Positions 10,369 through 19,720 of a DNA stretch of 64,000 bases are shown piece by piece. This DNA comes from Aureobasidium sp. EXF-3400 (taxonomy: Eukaryota; Ascomycota; Dothideomycetes; Dothideales; Saccotheciaceae): positions 124,001 through 188,000 of the forward strand of contig SWBL01000018.1 of the NCBI GenBank assembly GCA_024195585.1, written 5' to 3'. The notes under the pieces are model-generated. The model had not been told where the DNA came from. It did not search any database and saw nothing but the letters and a program-made list of their open reading frames with translations. Each line of letters starts with the position of its first letter. Position 1 is the stretch's first letter. Position numbers and translations under genes: made by a program.

Positions 10369-12357
10369 ATGTCAGGCACTATGCTCAAAGCGATCTTCTA
10401 TGCGAGGTTCCACGAGGAAAAAGGTATGCGACGCGTGTTGTTTCTCTTGATAGTCATTTTCTCGTTCCTTGCCGTCCTTGAACTGCTATCGATGCGAGCA
10501 TATGCGATGATAGATGGCACCATCTTACGCTCGCTCCTCGGTTCTCTTGGGACTGGCATAATGCTGGCAAAGCGATCGAGGCGTCAGTTTGATGATGCTG
10601 CTGTTGTCAATCGCGCTGTCCGTCAAAGGACCAGACGAAGCCTGATAATGCTCATATCACCGATATTTCCGTATCCAAACAGTCTACTTTAGTCTTTCTA
10701 ACACCTTCACAGGTCCTACCGTCTTACACCAAGTCCCCGAAGGCAGCGTCATCCCTCTAGCAAACGCAACCCAACAACCTCTCTTCCACTTCCCCAGCGT
10801 ATCCAACCACATCATCCCTCGCCGCGAATTCTGCGATCGCCCTCTGAGTCTACTCGCTTCACGCCACCGTATTATTGGCTTTCCTGTCTGCATCCACAAT
10901 CCAGTCTTGTATCCGCGTTCTGATTTTATCTTTAATTTCTGTCTTGTTGTGGATGAGAATGCCGAGTGGGGTGCTTATGCGAGTGTGGTTAGTAAACTTG
11001 CTCGTTTGATGAGGAATCTTGAGGAGCAGGCGGGTTGGTTGAGTAAAGAGGAGAGGAGGGAAGGGTGGATCAAGGCTGGTGAGAGGGGGTATGGAGGTGA
11101 TAACCGTGTGTTTGCGATTTGTGAGATGGTACTTGAGGATTTGAATTGTTATTGCGAGTGTATGATTCCGATTGGTAAGACTTTGTTGGTTTTGTTCGAG
11201 TGGTTGTGGGGGGAAGATGCTGATTATTTGCAACAGATGACTCGAATACGCTTAACCTCAAACTGTTCCCTACTCGATCACCACCGCCACCGATACAGAT
11301 CTATCACGTTCCTCTGAGTACTGTTCGCTTCAGCAGTTTGCAGACGAATACTTGGGATCTTACTGTTCAGCGAATCATACCATTCATCGATGGCATCAAC
11401 TCTGTGCAGAAGATCGCCATCTTAGCCGATACAGATCTAACACTCACTCGAAGAGCATTGGCCCATCTATTATACTACGGCTGCATCCTGATGCTAAACA
11501 CTTTCCACTTCCACGCCATCTACGCCACAACAGCCGAAATCGGTGTTTTCGTCGAAGACACAAAGATGCAAGATGAATGCAAACGATACATCGTAACACC
11601 ACACTCGCCATTCAAAAACAGCATTGTCGGATCTTCCTCTTCCACCACAAACCCATCTCAAGGACCAAGTTCCTCTTTCAACCCCTCGACCAGTTTCCTC
11701 TCCAGAAGCCACAAAAGCAGTAATCTGAATCCTTCCTCGGGGAACACATCACCTCAACCGCCCTCCAGAGCAACAATCCTCCACCTCTACGCGTCTTTAC
11801 GTCAAGGCCTCTCGTTGCGGGACTGGTGTCTCGCCCACGCTTCCTCGCTGGCTTACATCGACGTCCGCCGTTTCATAACCTTTGGAATCATAAAAGGGTT
11901 TTTGTACCGTAGTCACCGCTACGCTATTGCTCTCAGAGCAGCAGATACAGCCGCCGACGCAGCAGTAGCGGAAGAAGCTTTGCGCTCTCGTCGTGAAGCA
12001 GAAAAGACATGGCGGAAAGCTGCTATGAGTAGTGGATGGCGCACTCCTGTTGCTTTGCAAGATGAGCCTGCTTTAGATGGTGGGTTTGGTGGTGTAGTTG
12101 TGCGAGTGAAGAAGGAAGTCGAGGTTGAAGATGGAGCTGCTGCTGCAGAGAACAAAAAAGAGGAAGAGGGAACGGATGGGAAGATGCCCGGCCCGGAAGA
12201 GTTAGGCAAGGGTAGGAGTCTGGCTGACCAGCTTTTGGCGAGGTACTTGGATGGCTGTCACTGTTTGGATGAGATATGTACAGATACGGGCATGGGTCAG
12301 CAGGAAGCGATCAGGAAGTTGAGGGGACTAGGAGATGTGGTTTTTGTCAATCGATAG
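10369..12357 (+). CDS. npr2: Nitrogen permease regulator 2 (SEACIT/GATOR1 subunit)
   Basis: Three exons (10369-10423, 10713-11174, 11237-12357) give 545 residues. The N-terminal longin-like part begins MLKAIFYARFHEEKG and continues into PTVLHQVPEGSV and the segment SDFIFNFCLVVDE, both characteristic of Npr2. The middle carries WDLTVQRIIPFIDGINSV, and the C-terminus has a winged-helix-like segment (CHCLDEICTDTGM). A Ser/Pro-rich insert and an acidic Lys/Glu stretch interrupt the second half. Npr2 with Npr3 and Iml1 forms the GTPase-activating complex that turns off Gtr1 and hence TORC1 when amino acids or nitrogen are scarce, at the vacuole surface. The first intron is 289 nt, far longer than the 62-nt second one and the other introns of the window. 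Confidence 0.92.
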
Positions 12358-12637
12358 TTGAGTGTGCATTTGATTTTGTATACGACAAATCGTTGATTAT
12401 CATTCCATAGGTCTGTAACTTTTGGAGTTACGTCGATGTGATAGAAAAAGGAATGAATGTAGTATGCTCATCATGGCATGGTAACCCCTGATCCCCGAAC
12501 GCCCGCTGATAAAGAACCTCGCATCCAAATTTCTATCTTGCTGGCACAACAGACCTCTGACCAGGCCAGTGTTGTAACCAATCTCAAAGATCGATGCCGC
12601 AGAAAATCATGTCATGCTTCATCACGTCTGGAGTCTC

Positions 12638-12988
12638 CTAGGATGCCATCTCCTCATCCTCATCAAACATACCACGAATGACTTTCTGTCTCTCCTCCAG
12701 CAACTCAACAAGCTCTCTGCCGTACTTTGCCATCTCGTCAGACTCGTCGCAGATCAGCTTCTGGATCTCGATGCCCTTGTCCATGTGGGTCAAGGTGTCT
12801 GGAGAACCACCCTTGTCGAGGCTGGCAGAGGCGTTCTTAACGTGACGCTTGAAGGCGGTCTGGTGATTCTTGCGGATCTTTTCGTGCAGGTCCAAGAGGG
12901 TCTGAGTGGCTGCGATGCGTTCGGAGAGGGAAGTGAGAGTGGGGTCGTTGACCATTGCGACAACCTTGGAGACGGTGGTGGTCGACAT
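12638..12988 (-). CDS. Small helical protein of unknown function, 116 residues
   Basis: The ATG at 12988 gives 116 residues beginning MSTTTVSKVVAMVNDP and ending in an acidic FDEDEEMAS. The protein is almost wholly alpha-helical with heptad spacing of hydrophobics (about 20-105) and has no signal peptide or membrane span. The frame is open further upstream but only with a TTG. A GTGAGT donor-like site near 13070 suggests a 5'-UTR intron. The size, helical content and charged tail resemble small subunits of vesicle-trafficking tethers such as BLOC-1-like proteins. That is a structural impression, not a family match. Codon usage looks like a real gene. Its stop lies 280 bp from that of NPR2, in convergent orientation. 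Confidence 0.7.
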   Translation of the reverse strand: MSTTTVSKVVAMVNDPTLTSLSERIAATQTLLDLHEKIRKNHQTAFKRHVKNASASLDKGGSPDTLTHMDKGIEIQKLICDESDEMAKYGRELVELLEERQKVIRGMFDEDEEMAS

Positions 12989-14028
12989 GTTGGATGTGCT
13001 TTTGCTGGATTTCTGTGTTTGAGTTGTCAAAAGGGAGTTGCATTATGGTTGCAAGTAAGCGCAGACTCACGTGTTTCGTTGAATATGGTTCAGCGAAGAA
13101 GAGTTGAAGCAGATGGCTCGCGCGTAGAAGATCTAAGAAGCGATCAAGTAGATGCGCAAGGATGGAAAGGTGGTGTTGTGCTTTCTTGTGTCAGCAGAGG
13201 CTTAGAGAACAGCGAAGATGCGTCGACACACATGTTATTGGTAGAGAAATATGCCGTGAAGACGACTCGGCGTGGACAGGTCTTGCGTAGAATATGCAAT
13301 GGTATTCGATACGCGTGTAAGAAGAGAGAGGGGATCCTGAGTGGTGTGGATGACCTTCAGCGCGCGGAGGTTGTACTCGCGTGTCGTCAGCAAGTGAGGA
13401 TGAGAGGTGAAGGAGAGTGACATGTTTCGGTGATAAGGTAAACAAAAGAGGCGATGCCGAGAGGTGATGTCGTTCGTCGAGAGGATGTAAACAACGAGGC
13501 TCCCGTCTGGGAGAAACCATCGAGAACGTGCTGTCGATAATCACGATTCATTTTTCGTTTTCAGGAGTACTCCGGAGAAGGAACGTCTCTACCGCGTGCC
13601 TTCCAACCTTGTCGTGGTTCAATTTCTTTCTTGATGCGTGACATGACCGACATAGTTGTTGATACATTCAATGTTTCTGATACAAAGCATCATCCTTCGT
13701 AGAGAAGAGCTAGGTTGTGTTTCCAACCTCGCTAGCCGCGCAAAAGGATGATATTTGGGGATGACCAGACTTACGATCCGTCGAAATGTACATATCAGGA
13801 AGATAGAAGTCAGAGTATCGTGGTAGCAGAGGTGAAGCGAGAGCACTTGATGTTCTTTTGGAGACACATACATTCTGAAGAGACAGCAACCAGAGAGGGA
13901 GACAGAGTCTTACTTCACTTACCCCTGAAAGCAGTCATCACTATCGCTCAATATCTCAGTATCACGAGTCTGGATTCATATACCAGCAAGATCGCGTTTC
14001 CACCACATCCCCTCGAGGGAACCCGGCA
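12989..14028. other. Intergenic region without a supported gene
   Basis: This follows the promoter of the small helical protein. Open frames on both strands around 13090-13550 have no domain, and some lack an ATG. Two near-identical CTCGAGGG-containing words (near 14011 and 14049) straddle the right edge and lead into the possible Pol III gene. Confidence 0.35.
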
Positions 14029-14246
14029 TATACCTTAGTGTAGCGGTCCTCGAGGGGAACGGATTCTCAGGAGGCCAGGGTTCGATTCCCGGAGCCCACC
14101 AACATACTACTTTATGGGGAGACTGGACCTGGACATGGAAGCTGGATTCTTGATTCTTAATTCTCTGGACTGTAAAAGAGCAAACCAGGCCATCCGGCTG
14201 AGTTTATTCCTCTACCTACAACGGCCCGTAGGTAGAGTTCTGTTTT
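14029..14246 (+). ncRNA. Candidate Pol III-transcribed RNA or tRNA-derived element
   Basis: The A-box TAGTGTAGCGG (14036-14046) and B-box GGTTCGATTCC (14079-14089) both match the internal Pol III promoter consensus perfectly and start 43 bp apart, as in a tRNA gene. However, the flanking arms do not form a tRNA: the 5' seven bases do not pair with the 3' AGCCCAC, and the T-stem has an A-G mismatch. Downstream, a perfect 10-bp hairpin (14210-14219 with 14228-14237, 8-nt loop) is followed after 5 nt by TTTT (14243-14246), and a TTTTT lies at 14263-14267. The unit therefore looks like a short RNA of roughly 218 nt, a tRNA pseudogene, or a SINE head. Transcription is not shown. Confidence 0.35.
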
Positions 14247-14354
14247 GCCAAATCGATTCCGATTTTTAACCACGGCAAGACATCTTTTCTATCTATGAAG
14301 ATTGACTACATTCACTCTCCTGTTGACATGAATTTGAACAGAAAGCCTTTATGA

Positions 14355-14378
14355 AAAAGTTGTCCGAAGACAACTTTT
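14355..14378 (-). repeat. Perfect 10-bp hairpin with UUCG loop on the minus strand
   Basis: The arms AAAAGTTGTC (14355-14364) and GACAACTTTT (14369-14378) are perfectly complementary around a 4-nt loop. Read on the minus strand the loop is C(TTCG)G, the exceptionally stable tetraloop, and the right arm ends in five T. It looks like a terminator or processing hairpin but has no gene ending at it. Confidence 0.6.
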
Positions 14379-14380
14379 AA

Positions 14381-14872
14381 ACACCATGACCCCGGGCTCT
14401 CTCATACCATAGCATATGGCTGAAGTGCCTATCAAAATGCACAATAACTTCAGAGCAGAAAACATTGTTCAAAGAGAAAGACACAGAGAAAGCTAGACTC
14501 GAATCAAGTCATTCACTCTTACTGGCTATGCTTCCTGGTACAATACTACTCTGTCTTTTGATAGCGATACGGCAGACATCAAAGCAAGAGGGAGGCTGTC
14601 AGAACAAATTCAACACATCGGATATGCTCCTTATCCACGCAAACACCATGACCGAGGAATCTCCCATGCTGTGGTATACGGCTCAAGTGCCTATACAAAT
14701 GCAAGGTAAGCTCAGAGCAGAGAGCATTGTCCAAAGAGAAAAACACAGAGAGAGAGCGAGACTCGAATTAAGCTGTTCATTCTCACTGGCTATGGTTCCA
14801 AACACAATAGTACTCTGTCTTTCGATAGCCATACAATAGACAACCGAAGCAAAAGGAAAGCAGTCAATGCAA
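14381..14872. repeat. Diverged tandem duplication, unit about 264 bp
   Basis: The segment from about 14381 to 14606 recurs at about 14643 to 14872. Shared words include AACACCATGAC, AGAGCAGA, AGACTCGAAT, CTGGCTATG, TACTCTGTCTTT and GATAGC, in the same order. Offset is 262-264 bp with small indels, and by eye roughly four bases in five agree. Many differences are transitions. An open frame at 14465-14839 crosses both copies in the same phase but starts with TTG, so I do not call it a gene. Confidence 0.6.
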
Positions 14873-15139
14873 AATCACTCCTTGAATGCATAGTCCATGA
14901 CCTCTCACATCCCCGGACCTCCTGGAATCTCACTATAGCTTCTGTTGACCACGTTCGTGCGTCTCAGCGTAGATCTCGAGATCTTCGGGACTACTATCAA
15001 GTCTCACATTCCGTGCGCCTTCTCGCTTTCCTTCTTCCTCTTCACCAACGCCACAACATTGTTTGGGCGAGAACAAGGTACTCGACGCATCCATTCTTGA
15101 TATATCTTTGCATACCCAACTAATGTTCAAGCAGTAAGC

Positions 15140-16066
15140 ATGACTTCAGTCAAAGAAAAGCAGGTTGGAGACGGCAGCAAGGAAGACTCGAGCCACGAGA
15201 CCGTCTCGGGCACCGTCGACGTCGCCAACAAGGTCAAGGTCGACACCACTGACAAGGAGAGTTCTGCTGCTACCACCAATGCTGAGACCGACAATGGTAG
15301 CGTCGCAGAAAATGCTCCTATCAATGACTTCACCAAACTGCAAGATGAAAACACCTTTCTCAAGAATGACAGACACCACCTCATCATGCGTGCCAACGCC
15401 GGAATCCACCGCCTAAGTATCATTCTCACCGAAAGAGACGCCAGCATCGCCGTGGCTAAAAAGTCCATCGCCGGCAAGCAAAAGCAACTCGACTCTTTGT
15501 ATGCCACTCTGCAAAGACAAGAAAAGCAGATCACCGCCCAGGCCGCTCAAATCACCACTCTTCAGGAAAAGCAAGCTGCGAAACTCAAGAAGATCAGATT
15601 GAGAATGAACTTGATGGCTAGAAGGAACGCAAAGAGATTTGAGCGACAGTTGGCGGAAAATGTTTACGAGGTCAGGGAGTGGGCGGATGCGGTCAAGTTG
15701 TTGATTAAGCAGGAGACTGACAGTGAGCGTGGCAGCGATGAGGAGGAGGAAGTTGGAAGCGAATATGAGGATGAAGATGAAGATGGTGGTCAGGCAAAGG
15801 GTGCCAAGGATGGTGAAATGGTGGTCATTGAGATCAATGATGATGAGACTGCTGGCGCAGAACAACCGACTGTCAACGAGCAGTCCGCTAGCAACGAACA
15901 GTCGGCCGTCAGCGAGCAATCTGCTGTCATCCAACAGTCTGATACCAGCGAGCAACCCACCATCGCTCAGCAGTCTACCGTCGTTGAACAGCCTCTCACC
16001 ACCGAGCAGCCTGCCGCCAGCGAAGAACACCCCAGCAAGCGCGTCAAGCTTACCGAGAAAGCTTGA
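15140..16066 (+). CDS. Coiled-coil protein with C-terminal hexapeptide repeats
   Basis: Single exon, 308 residues. A Ser/Thr/Asp-rich N-terminus (1-65) is followed by a long coiled coil (about 66-165) ending in a basic stretch with RLRMNLMARRNAKRF. A very acidic linker (about 195-235) comes next, then ten tandem six-residue units of the pattern EQ(P/S)xxx (241-300). The tail KRVKLTEKA includes a cluster that could be a nuclear localisation signal. There is no signal peptide or transmembrane segment. No family is recognised. The repeats are encoded by 18-bp units, so copy number may vary among strains. Nuclear location is a guess from the basic motifs and the acidic tracts. Confidence 0.75.
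   Translation: MTSVKEKQVGDGSKEDSSHETVSGTVDVANKVKVDTTDKESSAATTNAETDNGSVAENAPINDFTKLQDENTFLKNDRHHLIMRANAGIHRLSIILTERDASIAVAKKSIAGKQKQLDSLYATLQRQEKQITAQAAQITTLQEKQAAKLKKIRLRMNLMARRNAKRFERQLAENVYEVREWADAVKLLIKQETDSERGSDEEEEVGSEYEDEDEDGGQAKGAKDGEMVVIEINDDETAGAEQPTVNEQSASNEQSAVSEQSAVIQQSDTSEQPTIAQQSTVVEQPLTTEQPAASEEHPSKRVKLTEKA
15860..16039 (+). repeat. 18-bp coding minisatellite, about 10 units
   Basis: Ten in-frame 18-bp units encode EQPTVN, EQSASN, EQSAVS, EQSAVI, QQSDTS and five further variants. The first residues (E/Q, Q, P/S) are kept while the last three drift, so selection or recent expansion acts at the unit level. The last unit (EEHPSK) is degenerate. Confidence 0.8.
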
Positions 16067-16331
16067 GTTGAGTAGAGGAGGTCCGAAACAAATCACAGCA
16101 GGAGACATAGCGCGAAGAATGTAACGCCGCCACCAGTCGCTGCCATGGATGTGTTGTGGAAAGATATAACGCGCCAGGAAAGAGAACTTGAACCATACAC
16201 TCTCGATGGCAATTCGATCAGATTAAAAAAAAAAGTGTTGTGTATTGTGAAAGCTCGAATAATGAAGCGCTAAATCGCGAACATAAAACCTTGCAGCCAT
16301 GCAAATATCTTTTGCAAACCCATGTTGACAC

Positions 16332-18348
16332 TCAATCAGCAGGAGCATACTTACTCCTTGCTCTAATCTTGTGCCCATAGAAGTAGAAAAGGTAGGGAAT
16401 GGGCACCATAGCAGCACTAATACACGCCAAAATCGTACACGTATAATGCACGCCCAGATTCTTATAAAACGGCACTCCCACAATTGTCATGGCACCAGCA
16501 GCCACATATCTGATCAACGTGATAGATGCCAAAGCAGATGCGGCAAAGATCTCGTACGCATCAATAATGTATTGGTAACTGCTGATGAAGACGCAGAGGA
16601 TACCAAAGCCGAAAAGGACGGATGCGGCTAGAGGCGACCAGATACTGATGTTTGAATCTGATGTCCAGCCCATCCAAAACATGGATATAGGAATGGTGGG
16701 AGCACCGATCATGGCGTACCAAAGACGGAACTCGGGAGGGAGTTTGTCTTTGCCCTCGGCTTTTGCTTTTTCCATTCCTTTTGCTGCAAGGTGACGGATG
16801 AGGAAGACAAGAGGGGAGGCGAGGAACAGACCAACTGCGATGCCCAAGAAGCAGAGACCTTCGACACCAGTGCTCACGTGGTGGATCTGGCCAAAGATGT
16901 AGTCGTAACCATCGAGGAAGGTAAACAGGATAATGTAGACGACGGTGAGATATAGCGCGATCAGTAAGATGATAGGCTCAGTGGCGGTAAGCAAGAAAGG
17001 TCGGTAACAAGCACGTCCAAGGCGAGTAAGGAAAGGATCCATTCGAACCTCGACTTCGGCTCTGTAACGCCCATCGTTGGTGATTTTGCGAAGATGGGCA
17101 GCTTTCCACTTGAGAAGGATGGGAGGGAAGGTTTCTGGGAGTGTGAAGAACACCAGAGCCAAGACGAGCCCAGACATGATGATAGTGATCCATTCAGTCC
17201 CTGAGATGTTGTTAGCCTTGGTCACGATTTTAAGGTGCATGCAGTAGAAGACGTACATCTCCAGGAGATCAAAGAGCTCTGCACAATAAAACCACCAATC
17301 ATTGGGCCTAGGATAGGACCTAAAAAAGCTGCGTTCGCAAATATAGGAAACATCAAGGTTCTTTCGCTTGGATTCCAGATATCAGAAAGGGAACCACCTG
17401 CACAGACAAGAGGTGTGCTTCCGAAGAAACCAGCAAAGAAGCGGGTTGCGAACTGCTGCTGGTATGTCTGCGAGGCTCCAGCTCCAGCAAGGAAAGCCAT
17501 GTAGATAATTAGGGTGACAATATAGACAGGGTTTCTACCCAATGTCTCCGAGAAGGGGCCTGCGAAAAGCGCACCTACTCCGAAGCCTATGAGATACAGA
17601 CTATCCTTGTCAGCATATCTTCTCGATGACGTGTCGAAGCAACTCACCCAGTGGCCAAAGTCTCTGCAACTTCCGAGATACCAAACTCTTGACTGGCGGG
17701 TTGAATAGCAATCGAATCAATTGAAGAAGCCACACCAACCACGAAACCAATACTAGCAACCATAAAAGTGATGTAGATTCTGATGCCCCAACCCCAATTG
17801 TGTGGGTTCAAAGAATCCTTGTCTCCCTGAAAGTCGACAATGAAAACATTTCCCTCACCACCTTCATGCTCCTCTCTCTTTCGCACTTTGACACCTGTAA
17901 GGATCTGACCCAGCGCGGTACCACTTCTGCTGAGACCCGAGCGTCCACTCTTGGTCGTGGGCATACGCGAAAGGTCTGCATCGCCCTGTCTTCGACGGGC
18001 CTCCATGTCATGGCTGTTGGGTGGCAGTTCATCCCTTCTCTCGCCAGGATCGCTAGGATCATGGTCAGCGCCTATGTCATATTTCTCCTCCTCTTCTTCT
18101 GGACCAGTTCGTCGGCTTGAGTCTTCGGCTGTTGCACCGAGCGTGACATCGTCGACTGCTGTATGGTCACCACTCGATGTGGTTGATTCGCCTCGCTCAA
18201 CATCTTTCTCTGCATCGGCTGCTCTTGAAACGTCGATGGGAGGAAGGTCTTGGTTTGCGCGTTCAATGGCACGTGTGCGATTGCGATCTGTCTCGATTTG
18301 TGCTTCCAAGGTTCGGCGGAACCTGTGATACTGAAGGTAGGATTGCAT
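16332..18348 (-). CDS. Major facilitator superfamily transporter, DHA1-type polyamine/drug exporter
   Basis: Three exons (17648-18348, 17257-17600, 16332-17200) with introns of 47 and 56 nt give 637 residues. A hydrophilic, Ser- and Glu-rich cytosolic N-terminus of about 190 residues precedes twelve predicted membrane helices. The segment LNPHNWGWGIRIYITFMVAS before helix 1 and GFGVGALFAGPFSETLGRNPVY around the helix 2-3 loop are typical of the DHA1 group with yeast Tpo1-4, Flr1 and cycloheximide-resistance proteins. FILPETFPPILL-like sequence (FTLPETFPPILLKWKA) marks the end of helix 6. Such carriers export drugs, polyamines or toxic compounds by proton antiport, usually at the plasma membrane. 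The substrate cannot be inferred. The Ser-rich N-terminus is a likely site of phosphorylation. Confidence 0.88.
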
Positions 18349-18906
18349 GATTGCTCAACCCAGACCTTGATCTTTGTTCCCTGACAAGCCGTGGCCGGGA
18401 TGTGACGAGGTAAAAGTTACTGCTGCATGGAAAAATGTGAAGAAGAACGAAGGGGACAAAAGGCAAGAACACACAAGAACACCTACTTTGATCGGTACAT
18501 ACTTAGCGTTGATTGATAAGACGGGCCTTTTTACTTTTCTCTCAAGCCCGTCGTCATTGAAATTGGGTGCTTGCAGTGATTGAGTCGACGGGTTGTGGTT
18601 CAAAATGACGTCGGTTTTGTCTTGATGATGAGCGCGTCTTGCGGCCCGCTCGGTCGTTCGGCACACCGTTTGATCGCCAATCGACCACTTCACCGACTTC
18701 TCTCCCGTCTGGGAAGAGCCTCATCTGCAAGCCACACCTATCACATCTGTTGACCTGTGGAATGTATTCGTAGTTTGAGCATGATATCTTCTTGGAGCCC
18801 TGGTTGTGTCTTATGATGCCCGCTATTGCTTTCTATCCTCGACCATGGACCTTCATAGAACCTTTGTCCAAGCATTAATCTACCATCAGAAAAGGAATTG
18901 AAGCAT
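18349..18906. other. Intergenic region upstream of the MFS gene
   Basis: This holds the promoter of the MFS gene and the 3' flank of the DUF3455 gene. I see no RNA gene or supported reading frame in it. Confidence 0.4.
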
Positions 18907-19720
18907 TCAAACATAAACCCAGTACTCGGCCGCATACTGGACAAGAATATTCTCTTGCTGGCCTTGACACGTAGCAGGTGGCTGTCCCCCAGCAGTGTTG
19001 ACTCTGAAAACTTCCTTCAATCTCTGCCTTCCCTCGACTCCCACCTTTTCTGTCAACTTGAGCCATGGTACAGCTCCCATACCAGATCCATCAACACCAA
19101 TCACCGCACCTTCCGGCGCGGAAGTACCATTGGCTTTCTTGAAAGCTCCGATTCCATACGAATGCGTCTGCGTATCCAGATTGAAGAACGGTGTAGTTGG
19201 ATCCAGGAAGTAATGGTGACCAGCCAGATCCATGTTGATTGGTGACATTGCAGAAGAAGACGAAGGCAGAGGCAGATTGATGGCGATACCAGGAATCATC
19301 GAGAGCAACTCGGGATGATTAGCTGCAATGCAAGAGACATTGTAGAGGGACGCTGCTGCTCCTGTGGCCACAGGGACTGCGGTACTGTTGGAAAGGTCGC
19401 AAGTGTAGTTCTGCGTGCCACATCCGATAGAGACATGACTCAAGGTCAAATTATAGGATGGTGGTGGGAGTGGTGTCGGAGCTGGGATATCTGTTAGTCG
19501 TGTATCTCGTGGAACTGAGCATGTGTGTCGTGATACCTTGAGGCATTCTTGCTTTTGATAGGTCACAAAGGGCATAATCACAGCCACGGCGAACTGATGG
19601 AACATGTCCAGAATGCGAAGCCCAGAAGGAGGGAGAAGACCAGTGTTGTTCAGCTGTTGGTGCTGCAACAACAAAGCCTGGTAGCAATAATGCCAATGTG
19701 GTAAGCCCTGAAGTGTTCAT
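18907..19720 (-). CDS. Secreted DUF3455 family protein
   Basis: Two exons (19537-19720 and 18907-19490, 46-nt intron GTATCA...CTAACAG) give 255 residues. The N-terminus is a signal peptide (MNTSGLTTLALLLPGFVVAA). The body carries the DUF3455 signature: YNLTLSHVSIGCGTQNYTC, a central GHHYFLDPTTPFFNL, and the C-terminal VNTAGGQPPATC followed by VQYAAEYWVYV. Several N-glycosylation sequons and paired cysteines agree with secretion. Fungal members are often labelled malate dehydrogenase in databases, but nothing in the sequence shows a dinucleotide fold, so that label should not be trusted. Function is unknown. The most likely place is the extracellular space or cell wall. Confidence 0.85.

Noticed and set aside
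12989..13030. Longer version of the small helical protein
   Set aside because: The extension begins with TTG; the first ATG is at 12988.
14029..14100. Functional tRNA gene
   Set aside because: A and B boxes are perfect, but the acceptor arms do not pair and no anticodon arm can be drawn, so it is listed only as a Pol III candidate.
14465..14839. 124-codon ORF across the tandem duplication
   Set aside because: It starts with TTG, its first ATG is late, and its apparent internal repeat is explained by the DNA duplication.
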